This document shows positions 47,286-56,396 of a stretch of 64,000 bases of DNA, piece by piece. How positions within the stretch are numbered: the first letter of the stretch is position 1; each line of letters opens with the position of its first letter. Origin of the DNA: Stieleria mannarensis (GTDB taxonomy: Bacteria > Planctomycetota > Planctomycetia > Pirellulales > Pirellulaceae); assembly GCF_014154935.1 (NCBI RefSeq), contig NZ_JACEHH010000006.1, forward strand, positions 172,420 through 236,419, in the 5' to 3' direction. The position numbers were made by a program, and so were the translations under genes. The notes under the pieces are model-generated. The model saw only the letters and a program-made list of their open reading frames with translations, did not search any database and had not been told where the DNA came from.

Positions 47286-48236
47286 CTACCTTCCTCCCCA
47301 GCGGCTGCGGAGGGCGTCTAGCAGGACGGCTGCGATGATGACGGCTCCGGTGATCAGCTGTTTGATCGCGTCTTCTACTCCCATTTGTGCCAGGCCCGAC
47401 TGCAGCACAGCGATGATCAACACGCCGATGAACGACGCCACCACGCTGCCTCGCCCGCCCATCAGACTCGTCCCTCCGATCACACAGGCGGCGATCGCCG
47501 ATAACTCCAACCCGATCGCCGCGTTCGGGTCCGCACTGGACAGCCGACTGGTCTGCGACAACGCCGCCAACCCACACAGCAACCCTAAAATCACAAACGT
47601 CGCGATCGTGTACGGCGCCGTGCGAATCCCGCTCATCCGCACCGCTTCTTCGTTCGTCCCGATGGCGACGCAGTAACGCCCAAATACCGTTCGCGTCAGC
47701 AAAAACTGTCCGGCGATCACGATCGTCACGGCAACCAAAAACGCGGGCGAGAGTGGGATCCATGACAGCGGTTCCCCGAACGATTCCACTCGGCTGCCGA
47801 TGTACATCGTTTGCGAATCCGTGATCACCTTCGTCCCGCCACGGGCCATTTCCAGCATGCCCAACGTGACGATAAACGACGGGATCGAAAACCAGACCGA
47901 AACAAACCCATTGAACAAACCACACAAGGACGTGACCAGCAAGCACGCCGAAAACGCCAACGGCAAACTCCACTCGTGCCGCACCATCAGCACCCCGATC
48001 ACCGCCGAACCGAGCGCCAACATCGAACCGACCGACAAGTCGATTCCAGCGACGATCAACACCAGCGTCATGCCGACCGAGACGAAGATCAAATCCGGAT
48101 TGGAATTGGCGATCGTGACCAGCGTCTGGGTCTGAAAGAAATTGTTAGAGCTGACCGAGAACACCGCGATCAACAACACCAGGACTCCCAGGAGCCCGGC
48201 GTACTGTAAAAACGACTGTGAGAGCTTTTGTTTCAT
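47286..48236 (-). CDS. rbsC: Ribose-type ABC transporter permease
   Basis: 316 residues with eight to ten membrane helices. Family signatures are the SNNFFQTQTLVTIANSNPDLIFVSVGMTLVLIVAGIDLSVGS block split over helices 1-2, the GLFNGFVSVWFSIPSFIVTLGML segment, and SAIAACVIGGTSLMGGRGSV, the loop that contacts the ATPase. It forms the channel of the sugar importer. Its start overlaps the stop of rbsA by 4 bases (ATGA), so it is translationally coupled. Confidence 0.93.
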   Translation of the reverse strand: MKQKLSQSFLQYAGLLGVLVLLIAVFSVSSNNFFQTQTLVTIANSNPDLIFVSVGMTLVLIVAGIDLSVGSMLALGSAVIGVLMVRHEWSLPLAFSACLLVTSLCGLFNGFVSVWFSIPSFIVTLGMLEMARGGTKVITDSQTMYIGSRVESFGEPLSWIPLSPAFLVAVTIVIAGQFLLTRTVFGRYCVAIGTNEEAVRMSGIRTAPYTIATFVILGLLCGLAALSQTSRLSSADPNAAIGLELSAIAACVIGGTSLMGGRGSVVASFIGVLIIAVLQSGLAQMGVEDAIKQLITGAVIIAAVLLDALRSRWGGR

Positions 48237-49789
48237 GTTCCAGGTGCGTCTGCAGATTCATTCGTTCGATGCCCCGCAAAACTCGCTTGCAAGATGGCAT
48301 CTTCGGACCACAACGACCGCGGCCGGGTTTCCACCAACCGACCGGCCGACATCACCGCGATGCGGTCGCAGGTGTCAAACAGTTCTTCTAAATCACTGCT
48401 GACGATCACAATCCCCTTGCCGGCCTCGGCCAGGGAACCGAACAGGTCATAGATCTTTCGCCGTGCCGCGACGTCGATCCCGCGGGTCGGTTCGTCGAAC
48501 AAGAACACGTCGGCGTCGCGGGTCAGCCATTTCGCGATCGCGACCTTTTGTTGATTTCCCCCGCTGAGCGCCGCGACCGCCTGTTCGATACCGGTGCAGC
48601 GAGTTTCCATGGCGCGACACATCTGGTCGGCGACGGTCGCTTCGTCAGTGCCCTTGATGATGCCGTACCAGGAAAACCGTTTGACCATCGCACTGAGCGA
48701 CGTGTTGCAGCGAATCGACTGTTCCAACAACAACCCGTTGTCCTTGCGATCTTCGGTGACCATCGCCAATCCGGCCGCGACGGCTTGGGATGGGTGAACG
48801 TACTGCGTGGGCTGGGAACCGGCGATCGAGACGCTGCCCGATTCCGGTCGGTCGGCGCCAAAGATCGCGCGCAACAATTCCGTTCGCCCCGATCCGACCA
48901 GCCCGGCGATGCCAAACGTCTCCCCGGCTTGAACCGCAAACGACACGTCGCGGACGAAACCACGGCAAAGTCCGTCGACGACCAATACGGTCGGACCGTT
49001 TGCCCCGGTGGCATCGTCGTCCGCATCGATCGATGCGACGTGCCGAACGCGCGTCGGCCCCGCGGCCGCCTCGCCACTCATCCGCTGGACCATCTGGTCG
49101 GTGGAAACCGATGCGGTGTCTTCGGTGCCGACGTTTTGGCCGTCGCGGAGCACGCTGACGCGATCGGCGATCCGTTTGACTTCGTCCAATCGGTGAGAAA
49201 TGTAGATCATGCCGACGCCGCGGTTCCGCAACTGATTCAGCTGATCGAACAACAACTCCGTTTCGCTGCCGCTGAGCGCCGCGGTGGGTTCATCCAAAAT
49301 CAACAGCTTGCAATCACGCGCGAGCGCCGCGGCGATTTCCACCATTTGCCGCGTCCCGACGCCCAGATCCGCGACCAGCGTGTGGGAATCGATGTGGTCC
49401 AACCGCAGCCGGTCCAACGCCTCGCGGGCCTGGCGATGCAAGACACGGCGCTGGACGATGCCGGCGACCGAGGGGAGACGATTGAGCAGCAAGTTTTCGG
49501 CAACGCTGAGTGTCGCGATCAGATTCAGTTCCTGTTGGATGATCTGAACACCGGCCGATTCGGCGGCCTGTTTGTGCGCCGGGGCGAACGGACGGCCCTC
49601 GATTCGCATGCCGCCGGCGGTGACGTCGGTCAGTCCGGCGATCATCTTGCACAGCGTCGACTTGCCGGCGCCGTTGGCACCGAGCAACGCGTGGATTTCA
49701 CCGCCGCGGACATCGAAGTCGACATCGCGCAGCACGGTCACGCGGCCGTAACGCTTGGTCATCCCGACCGCATCGAACAACACGCTCAC
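48233..49789 (-). CDS. rbsA: Ribose-type ABC transporter ATP-binding protein (double cassette)
   Basis: 518 residues with two ABC modules. The first has Walker A GANGAGKST and Walker B LLILDEPTAALSG. The second has the altered loop GLVGSGRTEL typical of this family, signature LSGGNQQKVAIAKWL and VFLFDEPTRGIDV. One protein supplies both nucleotide-binding domains for import. It overlaps both the preceding rbsB stop and the following rbsC start by 4 bases. Confidence 0.95.
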   Translation of the reverse strand: MSVLFDAVGMTKRYGRVTVLRDVDFDVRGGEIHALLGANGAGKSTLCKMIAGLTDVTAGGMRIEGRPFAPAHKQAAESAGVQIIQQELNLIATLSVAENLLLNRLPSVAGIVQRRVLHRQAREALDRLRLDHIDSHTLVADLGVGTRQMVEIAAALARDCKLLILDEPTAALSGSETELLFDQLNQLRNRGVGMIYISHRLDEVKRIADRVSVLRDGQNVGTEDTASVSTDQMVQRMSGEAAAGPTRVRHVASIDADDDATGANGPTVLVVDGLCRGFVRDVSFAVQAGETFGIAGLVGSGRTELLRAIFGADRPESGSVSIAGSQPTQYVHPSQAVAAGLAMVTEDRKDNGLLLEQSIRCNTSLSAMVKRFSWYGIIKGTDEATVADQMCRAMETRCTGIEQAVAALSGGNQQKVAIAKWLTRDADVFLFDEPTRGIDVAARRKIYDLFGSLAEAGKGIVIVSSDLEELFDTCDRIAVMSAGRLVETRPRSLWSEDAILQASFAGHRTNESADAPGT

Positions 49790-50754
49790 AGTGTTTCCGC
49801 CGTGACCAAGTCGACGGGAGTTTCGACGTCGCTGGGATCGACGGTTTCGCCGCTGATCAGTTCGAGCGCCGTTTCGATTCCGAAAACCGCCAGCTTGTCG
49901 CCGTACTGGTCGGCCGTGGCCAGGATCTTGCCGTCGCGAATCGCCTGCTGAACCGCCGAGATATTGTCAAAGCCGACGACCAGCACGTCGCCTGCTTTCC
50001 CGGCGGATTTGACCGCGGCGATCGCCCCCAACGCCATCGAGTCGTTGGCGGCCAAGATCGCTTTGATGTCCGGATGCTCGCTCAGAATCGATGCGGCGAT
50101 CGAATTCGCCTTGGCCATCTCCCACTCGGCACTTTGGCTGGAAACGATCTCGATGTCGGCCGCCTGCATCGCCGCTTCAAAGCCTGCCAATCGTTGCTGG
50201 GCGTTGAACGAGGTCCGAATGCCTTCCAGGATCGCGACCTTGTCACCGCTGGACAACTTGCCGGCCAAGTAGTCGCCGACTTTCTTTGCGCCCGCTTGGT
50301 TGTCGGGACCGACGAAGGGGATCTGGACGTCTTCGCCGGCCAACACGTCCGCGTCCAGTTTATTGTCGATGTTGATCACCACGACGCCTTTGTTGATCGC
50401 CTTTCGCAAGGCCGGCACCAACGCTTTGGAATCCGCCGGTGCGATCACGATCGCGTCGGCTCCGGCGGCCACCATTTCATCGACCAACGCCACCTGACGG
50501 CTCAAGTCACGTTCGTCTTTGATGCCGTTGACGATCAATTCGTACTCCCCGGCGTGTTCACTTTGGTGCGTCTTGGCGCCTTCGGCCATCGTCGAAAAGA
50601 ACTCGTTGGCCAACGATTTCATGATCAACGCGACCTTCGGACGCGCGTCGCCTTCGGACGCCCCCGGATCGCTCGTCGCGGTGTCGTTATTTGAGGAACA
50701 GCCGACGACGATAAAGACGGCGGCAAACAGGGTGGTCAGTAGGAAGTGACGCAT
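49786..50754 (-). CDS. rbsB: Ribose-type sugar-binding lipoprotein
   Basis: 322 residues. The signal ends in FIVVGC, so Cys19 is a likely lipid anchor. The mature part is a type I periplasmic binding protein: KVALIMKSLANEFFSTMAEGAKTH, ADAIVIAPADSKALVPALRKAINKGVVVINID, DVQIPFVGPDNQAGAK and AILAANDSMALGAIAAVKSAGK. The pattern is closest to RbsB but would also fit related pentose or hexose binders, so ribose is inferred from the neighbouring ribokinase. It captures sugar for RbsAC. Confidence 0.92.
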   Translation of the reverse strand: MRHFLLTTLFAAVFIVVGCSSNNDTATSDPGASEGDARPKVALIMKSLANEFFSTMAEGAKTHQSEHAGEYELIVNGIKDERDLSRQVALVDEMVAAGADAIVIAPADSKALVPALRKAINKGVVVINIDNKLDADVLAGEDVQIPFVGPDNQAGAKKVGDYLAGKLSSGDKVAILEGIRTSFNAQQRLAGFEAAMQAADIEIVSSQSAEWEMAKANSIAASILSEHPDIKAILAANDSMALGAIAAVKSAGKAGDVLVVGFDNISAVQQAIRDGKILATADQYGDKLAVFGIETALELISGETVDPSDVETPVDLVTAETL

Positions 50755-50792
50755 CGAAGACTCGTTGGCGGGGTGGGAAAGGGGATGGAAAA

Positions 50793-50812
50793 CCGGCGAG
50801 AGGGATCGCCGG
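50793..50812. promoter_or_regulatory. Intercistronic hairpin between rbsK and rbsB
   Basis: The arms ccggcga (50793-50799) and tcgccgg (50806-50812) enclose a 6-base loop in the 69-base gap between the two genes. There is no T-run, so it is more likely an RNA-processing or stability element than a terminator. Confidence 0.4.
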
Positions 50813-50823
50813 CCGGTGGCGGA

Positions 50824-51747
50824 TCAACCGCACACCGCCTGGATTTGTGTTCTGTGCGGCAAACTCGGCTGGGCGCCCCGCTTGGACGCGGCAAGGGCTC
50901 CGGCATGGTTGGCCCATGCGATGGCGTCGCGAAGTGAACCGGTTTCGGCCCAGCGGACGGCCAGCGCGCCGGCAAAGGCGTCGCCGGCGGCCGTGGTGTC
51001 GACGGCATCCACCTCGATCGACTCGATCAGTTCAGCCCTCGCGCCGTCGTACAGCATCGTGCCTCGCGGGCCCAACGTGATCGCCACGGCGGCCGGCCCC
51101 CGGGCATGCAATTGCTTGGCAATCGTCACGGCATCATCAATCGTTTCCAGACTTCCGCCGACGATCGCTGTGGCCTCGGATTCGTTGGGACAGATCAGAT
51201 CGACGTCCAGCAATTCGTTCTCGAGCGTCGCCGCGGGTGCCGGATCCAAGATCACTTTGGCACCCGAACGTTTGGCGGTTTGGATTCCCGCCAGCACCGT
51301 CGGCTGGGGTGTTTCCAACTGCACCATCAAGACATCACAATCGTTGATGGCGGGTTCAAAGCGACGGACGTCCTCGGGCGTGATCCGCGCGTTCGCACCG
51401 GGGATCACGATGATCGCGTTTTCCCCGCTGTTTTCGACGTTGACGATTGCCAACCCCGATTCACAGGATTCGGCTTTCAACACCGCGTCGCAATCGATCG
51501 ATTCGGCGATCAAATTCGCGAGCAGTTTTTGACCGAACCCGTCATCGCCGACACAGCCGATCATGCGGACCGCGCCGCCGCAGCGCGCCGCCGCGACCGC
51601 CTGGTTGGCACCTTTGCCGCCGGGGACCTCCGTCATCGATTGTGCCGAAACCGTCTCGCCCGGTTTCGGCAGGTGTTCACAGCGAATCACCAGATCCATG
51701 TTGATGGATCCCAACACGGCGATCGTCGGCTTCGGCACGTTGTTCAT
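50824..51747 (-). CDS. rbsK: Ribokinase
   Basis: The ATG at 51747 (MNNVPKPTIAVLG) gives 307 residues, the usual size; the longer frame overlaps rbsR. PfkB-family signatures are GSINMDLVIRCEHLPKPGET, VPGGKGANQAVAAARCGG near the N-terminus and DTTAAGDAFAGALAV near the C-terminus, with the catalytic Asp in the last. It phosphorylates ribose to ribose 5-phosphate. It lies between the repressor gene and the transporter genes, 22 bases after rbsR. Confidence 0.95.
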   Translation of the reverse strand: MNNVPKPTIAVLGSINMDLVIRCEHLPKPGETVSAQSMTEVPGGKGANQAVAAARCGGAVRMIGCVGDDGFGQKLLANLIAESIDCDAVLKAESCESGLAIVNVENSGENAIIVIPGANARITPEDVRRFEPAINDCDVLMVQLETPQPTVLAGIQTAKRSGAKVILDPAPAATLENELLDVDLICPNESEATAIVGGSLETIDDAVTIAKQLHARGPAAVAITLGPRGTMLYDGARAELIESIEVDAVDTTAAGDAFAGALAVRWAETGSLRDAIAWANHAGALAASKRGAQPSLPHRTQIQAVCG

Positions 51748-51769
51748 TGCGATGAAGGAGATGGAAGGT

Positions 51770-52870
51770 TTAGCGACACGGTTCCGCGACGGACGCCCGC
51801 TTGAGAAGGGTGGTGGGAACCTGCCAACGGTCTGAATTCGATCTCGCGGTGACGCCCTGAACGCTCGGTGATGACGCGGTCGCATCAACCTGGTGACCGG
51901 TCGGCTGAAGATCCAAACGCTCCAGCAACACGTCGGTGGCCAAGCGTCCGAGACGTGAAATGTCCTGGACCGCGACCGTCAGCGGCGTTTTCATCAGGTC
52001 CGCCGAGGGATGGTCATCAAAGGCGACGACCGAACAGTCGCCGGGGATTGTGTAGCCGCGCTCGTGGAGCGCTCGGATCGCACCGATCGCGGCCGGGTTG
52101 CACATCGCAAAGATCGCGGTCAAATCGGGGTGGCGATCCAACAGTTCCTGCGTCGCGTCGTAGCCGGATTGTTCGGTGAACGCGTCGCCCGCCACATATG
52201 ACGGACCAATTGTGAACCCGGCTTGCTCGGCCGCAGTGCGTAATCCTTGCAATCGCGTTTTCGCCGGCAAGCTTTCACGGACGCCCGACAAGACGCCGAT
52301 CCGGCGATGGCCGGCGCGGATCAAGACCTCTGCCAACTCCCGCGCCGCTTGCAGATTGTCCGACGTCACACAAGGCAACTCGATCCCCTCAAACACACGA
52401 TCGACCACCACCACCGGCAACCCGGCCCGATCCAGTTGGATCAGATGGTCACAGCTGACACCGACCGGACAGACCAGCAAGGCTTCGACCTGCTTGGCAC
52501 GCAACTGCCGGGCCAGTCGCTGCTCGATCGCTGTTTCTTCGCGACTATCGCCCAATAAGACCGAGAACCCGGACGCTTCGACCCCCAAGGAGACCTGACG
52601 GGCGATGGAGGCAAAAAACGGGTTCGAGACGTCAGGGACGATCACGCCGATCAGCCCGCTGCGTTTCAGCCGCAGTGAACGGGCGACTTGGCTGGCCTGA
52701 AACCCCAGATCATCGGCGACTTTGCGAACCGCTTTTTCGGTCGTCCGGCTGATCCGATACTTGCGTGCTTGGCCGTTGAGTGCCCGCGAGGCGGTCGAAA
52801 CGCTGACGCCGGCGCGCTCGGCGACGTTCTTCAGCGTCACGGGTTGGGACGGCGCAGGATTCGGTGACAC
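51770..52870 (-). CDS. rbsR: LacI-family repressor of the rbs operon
   Basis: 366 residues from a GTG at 52870. The N-terminal helix-turn-helix is VTLKNVAERAGVSVSTASRAL, followed by the hinge helix ASQVARSLRLKRSG. The ligand-binding core starts at LIGVIVPDVSNPFFASIARQV and belongs to the type I periplasmic-binding fold. Position as the first gene of the operon, with a candidate operator just upstream, suggests it represses rbsRKBAC and is released by ribose or a ribose derivative. Confidence 0.92.
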   Translation of the reverse strand: MSPNPAPSQPVTLKNVAERAGVSVSTASRALNGQARKYRISRTTEKAVRKVADDLGFQASQVARSLRLKRSGLIGVIVPDVSNPFFASIARQVSLGVEASGFSVLLGDSREETAIEQRLARQLRAKQVEALLVCPVGVSCDHLIQLDRAGLPVVVVDRVFEGIELPCVTSDNLQAARELAEVLIRAGHRRIGVLSGVRESLPAKTRLQGLRTAAEQAGFTIGPSYVAGDAFTEQSGYDATQELLDRHPDLTAIFAMCNPAAIGAIRALHERGYTIPGDCSVVAFDDHPSADLMKTPLTVAVQDISRLGRLATDVLLERLDLQPTGHQVDATASSPSVQGVTARSNSDRWQVPTTLLKRASVAEPCR

Positions 52871-52906
52871 GGCAAGACCGGGCGACAGCAGGCGTCAGGG
52901 GGCAAT

Positions 52907-52922
52907 GCACAATCGTTTGTGC
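52907..52922. promoter_or_regulatory. Candidate LacI-type operator upstream of rbsR
   Basis: The 16-base near-palindrome gcacaatcgtttgtgc has 7 of 8 matching half-site positions and the central CG typical of LacI-family operators. It lies 37 bases upstream of the GTG of rbsR, where it could overlap the promoter. Confidence 0.5.
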
Positions 52923-53065
52923 TCTGTCCTGGTCAGTCTACCTGCCGATGCGGTATCGTTGCAACCGGCCGGGACCGACGACGATTCCGGCCGCGGAACG
53001 GCGTTTTTCCCGTCCCGTTTTTTTGCCTGTCTCCTCTGCCTTTTAACTCGAACCCCACCCCGATC

Positions 53066-53794
53066 ATGGAAATTTGGCCTGCAATCGATCTTCGTCATGG
53101 AAAACCGGTCCGTTTGCGGCAAGGCGACTACGACCGCAAAACGGTCTTCGGGGACGACCCGGTCGAATTCGCGGTGCAGTGGCAACAGGCCGGCGCCCGG
53201 CGGCTGCACCTGGTGGATCTGGACGCGGCCCGGGGCGATGACCCGACGGCCAATCGTGACGCGGTCGCGCGGATCGTCGCGGCGACCGGGTTGCCCTGTC
53301 AGATGGGTGGCGGAGTGCGTGACCAAGCCGCGATCGAGGCTCTGCTGGAGTTGGGGTTGGCTCGGTTGGTGGTCGGTTCGGCGGCACTGAAGCAACCCGA
53401 GTGGTTTGCGTCGATGTGTGACGCGTTTCCGGGAAAGCTGGCCGCGGGCATCGACGCGCGTGATGGCATGGTGGCGACCGACGGCTGGCTGGAAACCAGT
53501 TCCACGCCGGCGATCGACCTGGCGAAAGACTTGCGGGGGCGAACCACCAACATCGCCGCGATCATTTACACCGACATCGCACGCGACGGGATGATGAGCG
53601 GCCCGAACTTTGATGGGCTGCGTGACATGGCCGCCGCAACCGACATCCCCTTGGTCGCCAGCGGCGGCGTCACGACATACGACGACGTGACGAAGTTGGT
53701 CGAAATGGACATGCCGGCGGCAATCGTCGGGCGATCGATTTATGATGGGGTGATGCAACTGGACAAAGTCATTGAGATCGCCGGAGACAGCTGA
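53066..53794 (+). CDS. hisA: HisA: ProFAR isomerase of histidine biosynthesis
   Basis: The ATG at 53066 gives 242 residues. Features are the opening WPAIDLRHGKPVRLRQGDY with Asp8 (general base), QWQQAGARRLHLVDLDAA, QMGGGVRD, KLAAGIDARDGMVATDGW, IIYTDIARDGMMSGPN with the catalytic Asp, and VASGGVTTYDD. It converts N'-(5'-phosphoribosyl)-formimino-AICAR-phosphate to the ribulosyl isomer. No other his gene is adjacent. It is divergent from rbsR across about 195 bases. Confidence 0.96.
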   Translation: MEIWPAIDLRHGKPVRLRQGDYDRKTVFGDDPVEFAVQWQQAGARRLHLVDLDAARGDDPTANRDAVARIVAATGLPCQMGGGVRDQAAIEALLELGLARLVVGSAALKQPEWFASMCDAFPGKLAAGIDARDGMVATDGWLETSSTPAIDLAKDLRGRTTNIAAIIYTDIARDGMMSGPNFDGLRDMAAATDIPLVASGGVTTYDDVTKLVEMDMPAAIVGRSIYDGVMQLDKVIEIAGDS

Positions 53795-53933
53795 GATGCG
53801 GGCCGACGCCTGGGTAAACGAAAACGTCTCGTCGTGGGGTGCGACGATTGTAGCTACCTTCGCCAAAAGGTGGTATTTCGATGCAGTCCACGCTCTGGCG
53901 AGCGTCGCGACGTCAAAGTGGCGTTGTCGACCG

Positions 53934-55970
53934 ATGCGTTGCTCAGCTTCTGCTTTGGCAATCGTGGTGGTGATCTTGCTTGGAAACCATGGATTCGCTC
54001 AGCCGGCGGCCAGTCGGCCTGTCTTCAAGCAATTGCCGCCGCCGGGGATCGAAATCGACCCGCAACGACGCGCGGCACTGCAGCAGCGTGTCGAATCGAT
54101 CGGCGAGCGACTCGGCCGCGCGGTCGCGGAATCCGACGACGGATCGCTGTGGCGGAGCGACGTGGACGTTTTGATCCGGGCGGTGGATCTCGCACTCCGT
54201 CAGAATCTGTTCTTCAAACCCAAGGAAGTCGATGCGGCCGACCGATTGCTCGATGAAGCCGCACGGCGGATTGCTGCGGCCCAGTCGGGAACCCGTGGAT
54301 TGCAGCTGATCGGATTCGATCCCGACGCGAACGATCATCCCCAGCCCTTGGTCGCCGGGTTCGTCTCCCGCATCGACGATTCGGTCCAGCCATATGGGAT
54401 TGTCGTTCCGGCGGGTTTCACGTTGGACCGGATCGACCAGCCCCATCGGATGGACGTCTGGCTGCACGGTCGCGGTGACACGAAGACGGAGGTGCCGTTT
54501 TTGACCGAGCGGATGACGAAGGTCGGCCAATACGCTCCCGACGACACGTTTGTCCTGCATCCGTTCGGCCGCCACTGCAATGCGTTCAAGTTTGCCGGCG
54601 AGACGGACGTGTATGAAGCGATCGACGACATCGATTCTCGCATCGCCGTCGATCCGTCGCGCGTTTCGATCCGCGGATTCTCGATGGGCGGCGCCGGTTG
54701 CTGGCACATGGCCGTTCACGATCCGATGCGCTGGTTGGCGGCCAATCCGGGTGCCGGATTTGTCGACACGATCCGCTACCAAGGCTGGACGCAATCGACG
54801 CCTTTTCCGATCACGCCGACGGCGGAAAAACTGTTGCGTTGGTATGACGTCTTGCCGTGGACACAAAACCTGCGGGGAACCCACACGATCGCCTACAGCG
54901 GCGAAATCGACAAGCAGAAGATGGCAGCCGATCGCGTCGTCACTCGGGCCAAAGAGTTGGGGTTGGAGTTTCCCTATGTGATCGGTGCAGGCATGGGACA
55001 CAAAATCGATCCGCCGTCGCAGCAGCGGATCGATGCCCAGATCGAACAATGGGCCGCCGAAGCGGGCGACGAGCCGGAGACGGAAATTGATTTCGTCACG
55101 TACACGCTCCGCTACAGCCGCGCGGGATGGCTGCGCGTGACCGGGATGCGAGAACATTGGACGCCCGCAACGGTCAACGCCCGCATCGACAACCAGTCCG
55201 AGAGCCTGCGGATTGCCACCGACGGAGTGACGCACCTTGAAATCGACTTTTCCGACTCCGGTTGGCCGGGCCGCCGCGGGGCGGTTGAAATAGAGATCGA
55301 TGGTCAGACGTACGAGGTCCAAGACACCGGTAACCTGCGTGGGTTTCAGTGCGAACTGGCCCGCGATGCCTCCGGCGAGTGGACGCAAGCGACCGACGAC
55401 GACATGACACAGCGTAAACGCCCGGGGTTGCAAGGACCGATCGACGATGCGTTTTGCGACCGCTTTGTGATCGTCATGCCCAGCCGACCGGCTCGGCACG
55501 GCCAAGTCCAACGTTGGATCGATCGCGAAGTTGAATATTTTCAAAAACGGTGGTCGCGGCTGATGCGAGGTGACGTGCAAGTCGTCTTGGATCGCGACCT
55601 GACCGACGATCAAATCGAAACCTGCCACCTGATTTGCTTCGGCGACTTCAGCAGCAACCGTTTCCTGTTCAACATCTCCGACCGGCTTCCGATCCAATGG
55701 ACCCGCGAGACACTGCGTGTGGGGGAGCAAAGTTTTGACCCGGTCGATCATGCGCCCGTGTTCTGCTATCCCAACCCGGTCAATCCACGGCGCTACGTTG
55801 TCGTCAACAGCGGGCTGACGTTCCGCGAATTTTCCAACGTCAGTAACTCGCGTCAAATTGCGATGCTGCCCGACTGGGCCGTGCTGGACGTGACCGCCCC
55901 GGACGACTCGATCTACGCCGGCGAAATCAAATCGCAAGGTTTTTTTGACGAAACGTGGAAGCTGAAATAG
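53934..55970 (+). CDS. Secreted alpha/beta hydrolase (prolyl-oligopeptidase-like), 678 aa
   Basis: The ATG at 53934 is chosen because it gives a signal peptide (ALAIVVVILLGNHGFAQ); the frame extends upstream into hisA. A helical N-terminal region is followed by an alpha/beta hydrolase domain: YGIVVPAGFT, MDVWLHGRGDT, VSIRGFSMGGAGCWHMA with Ser at about residue 249 as nucleophile, and GAGMGHKIDPP with the likely catalytic His. About 300 further residues are beta-rich (VTHLEIDFSD, GAVEIEIDGQTYEV) and then mixed. It resembles secreted esterases or peptidases of planctomycetes; the substrate is unknown. Confidence 0.82.
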   Translation: MRCSASALAIVVVILLGNHGFAQPAASRPVFKQLPPPGIEIDPQRRAALQQRVESIGERLGRAVAESDDGSLWRSDVDVLIRAVDLALRQNLFFKPKEVDAADRLLDEAARRIAAAQSGTRGLQLIGFDPDANDHPQPLVAGFVSRIDDSVQPYGIVVPAGFTLDRIDQPHRMDVWLHGRGDTKTEVPFLTERMTKVGQYAPDDTFVLHPFGRHCNAFKFAGETDVYEAIDDIDSRIAVDPSRVSIRGFSMGGAGCWHMAVHDPMRWLAANPGAGFVDTIRYQGWTQSTPFPITPTAEKLLRWYDVLPWTQNLRGTHTIAYSGEIDKQKMAADRVVTRAKELGLEFPYVIGAGMGHKIDPPSQQRIDAQIEQWAAEAGDEPETEIDFVTYTLRYSRAGWLRVTGMREHWTPATVNARIDNQSESLRIATDGVTHLEIDFSDSGWPGRRGAVEIEIDGQTYEVQDTGNLRGFQCELARDASGEWTQATDDDMTQRKRPGLQGPIDDAFCDRFVIVMPSRPARHGQVQRWIDREVEYFQKRWSRLMRGDVQVVLDRDLTDDQIETCHLICFGDFSSNRFLFNISDRLPIQWTRETLRVGEQSFDPVDHAPVFCYPNPVNPRRYVVVNSGLTFREFSNVSNSRQIAMLPDWAVLDVTAPDDSIYAGEIKSQGFFDETWKLK

Positions 55971-56059
55971 CTCGCCGATCCAACCGGCGGGCTGCGTCTG
56001 TCGCAAAGTCACAACGAAATGCCAGCCCACGGAGTCACCCAACCGGTTAGAATCCAGGC

Positions 56060-56098
56060 GTTGCTGTCTAGCCTTCAGGCGATTTCCGGTCGCTGGCA
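56060..56098. repeat. Dispersed GCCTTTAGGCGA repeat, copy 2
   Basis: It reads gttgctgtctagccttcagg then cgatttccggtcgctggca, a variant of the copies at 18522-18560 and 56140-56178. Confidence 0.6.
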
Positions 56099-56139
56099 AG
56101 CAGCGACACCGGGCGGCGAAAGCCTGCACCCCAGCGCAC

Positions 56140-56178
56140 GTTGGTGATTAGCCTTTAGGCGATTCCCCTCGCTGCTCC
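56140..56178. repeat. Dispersed GCCTTTAGGCGA repeat, copy 3
   Basis: It reads gttggtgattagcctttagg then cgattcccctcgctgctcc, close to the copy at 18522-18560. Confidence 0.65.
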
Positions 56179-56200
56179 GTAGCGCTCCCTGGCGGCAAAA

Positions 56201-56327
56201 GCCCAATGCCACTTACTTTTTGAGCCGACGGCGCTAGCCGCGGGCCTTGGATTGCCTTTCAAGACTTGTAAGGCCCGAGGCTAGCGTCTACGGCTCAGTT
56301 TGTGATCGCAAGTAAGTGGCATTGGGC
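56201..56327. repeat. 127-bp nested inverted repeat
   Basis: The outer arms gcccaatgccacttactt (56201-56218) and aagtaagtggcattgggc (56310-56327) are perfect complements. The inner arms, starting tgagccgacggcgctagccg at 56221 and aaggcccgaggctagcg at 56270, match at 24 of 28 positions. The centre is short. It resembles a miniature inverted-repeat element or REP-type palindrome. Confidence 0.8.
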
Positions 56328-56396
56328 GAAAGCCTGGACACCAACACGACTAACCATACCGATCCCTCCGCCATCTTCCCCCCAAAGTTTGCAACC

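Larger units (their letters stand above)
55971..56396. other. Repeat-rich intergenic region (426 bp)
   Basis: It holds two copies of the GCCTTTAGGCGA repeat and a 127-bp inverted-repeat structure (listed separately) between the hydrolase and sulfatase genes. No gene seen. Confidence 0.65.

Noticed and set aside
53943..56129. 728-codon minus-strand frame opposite the alpha/beta hydrolase
   Set aside because: Its His/Arg/Gly-rich composition is typical of a reverse-strand shadow, while the plus-strand gene has a signal peptide and a GFSMGG motif.
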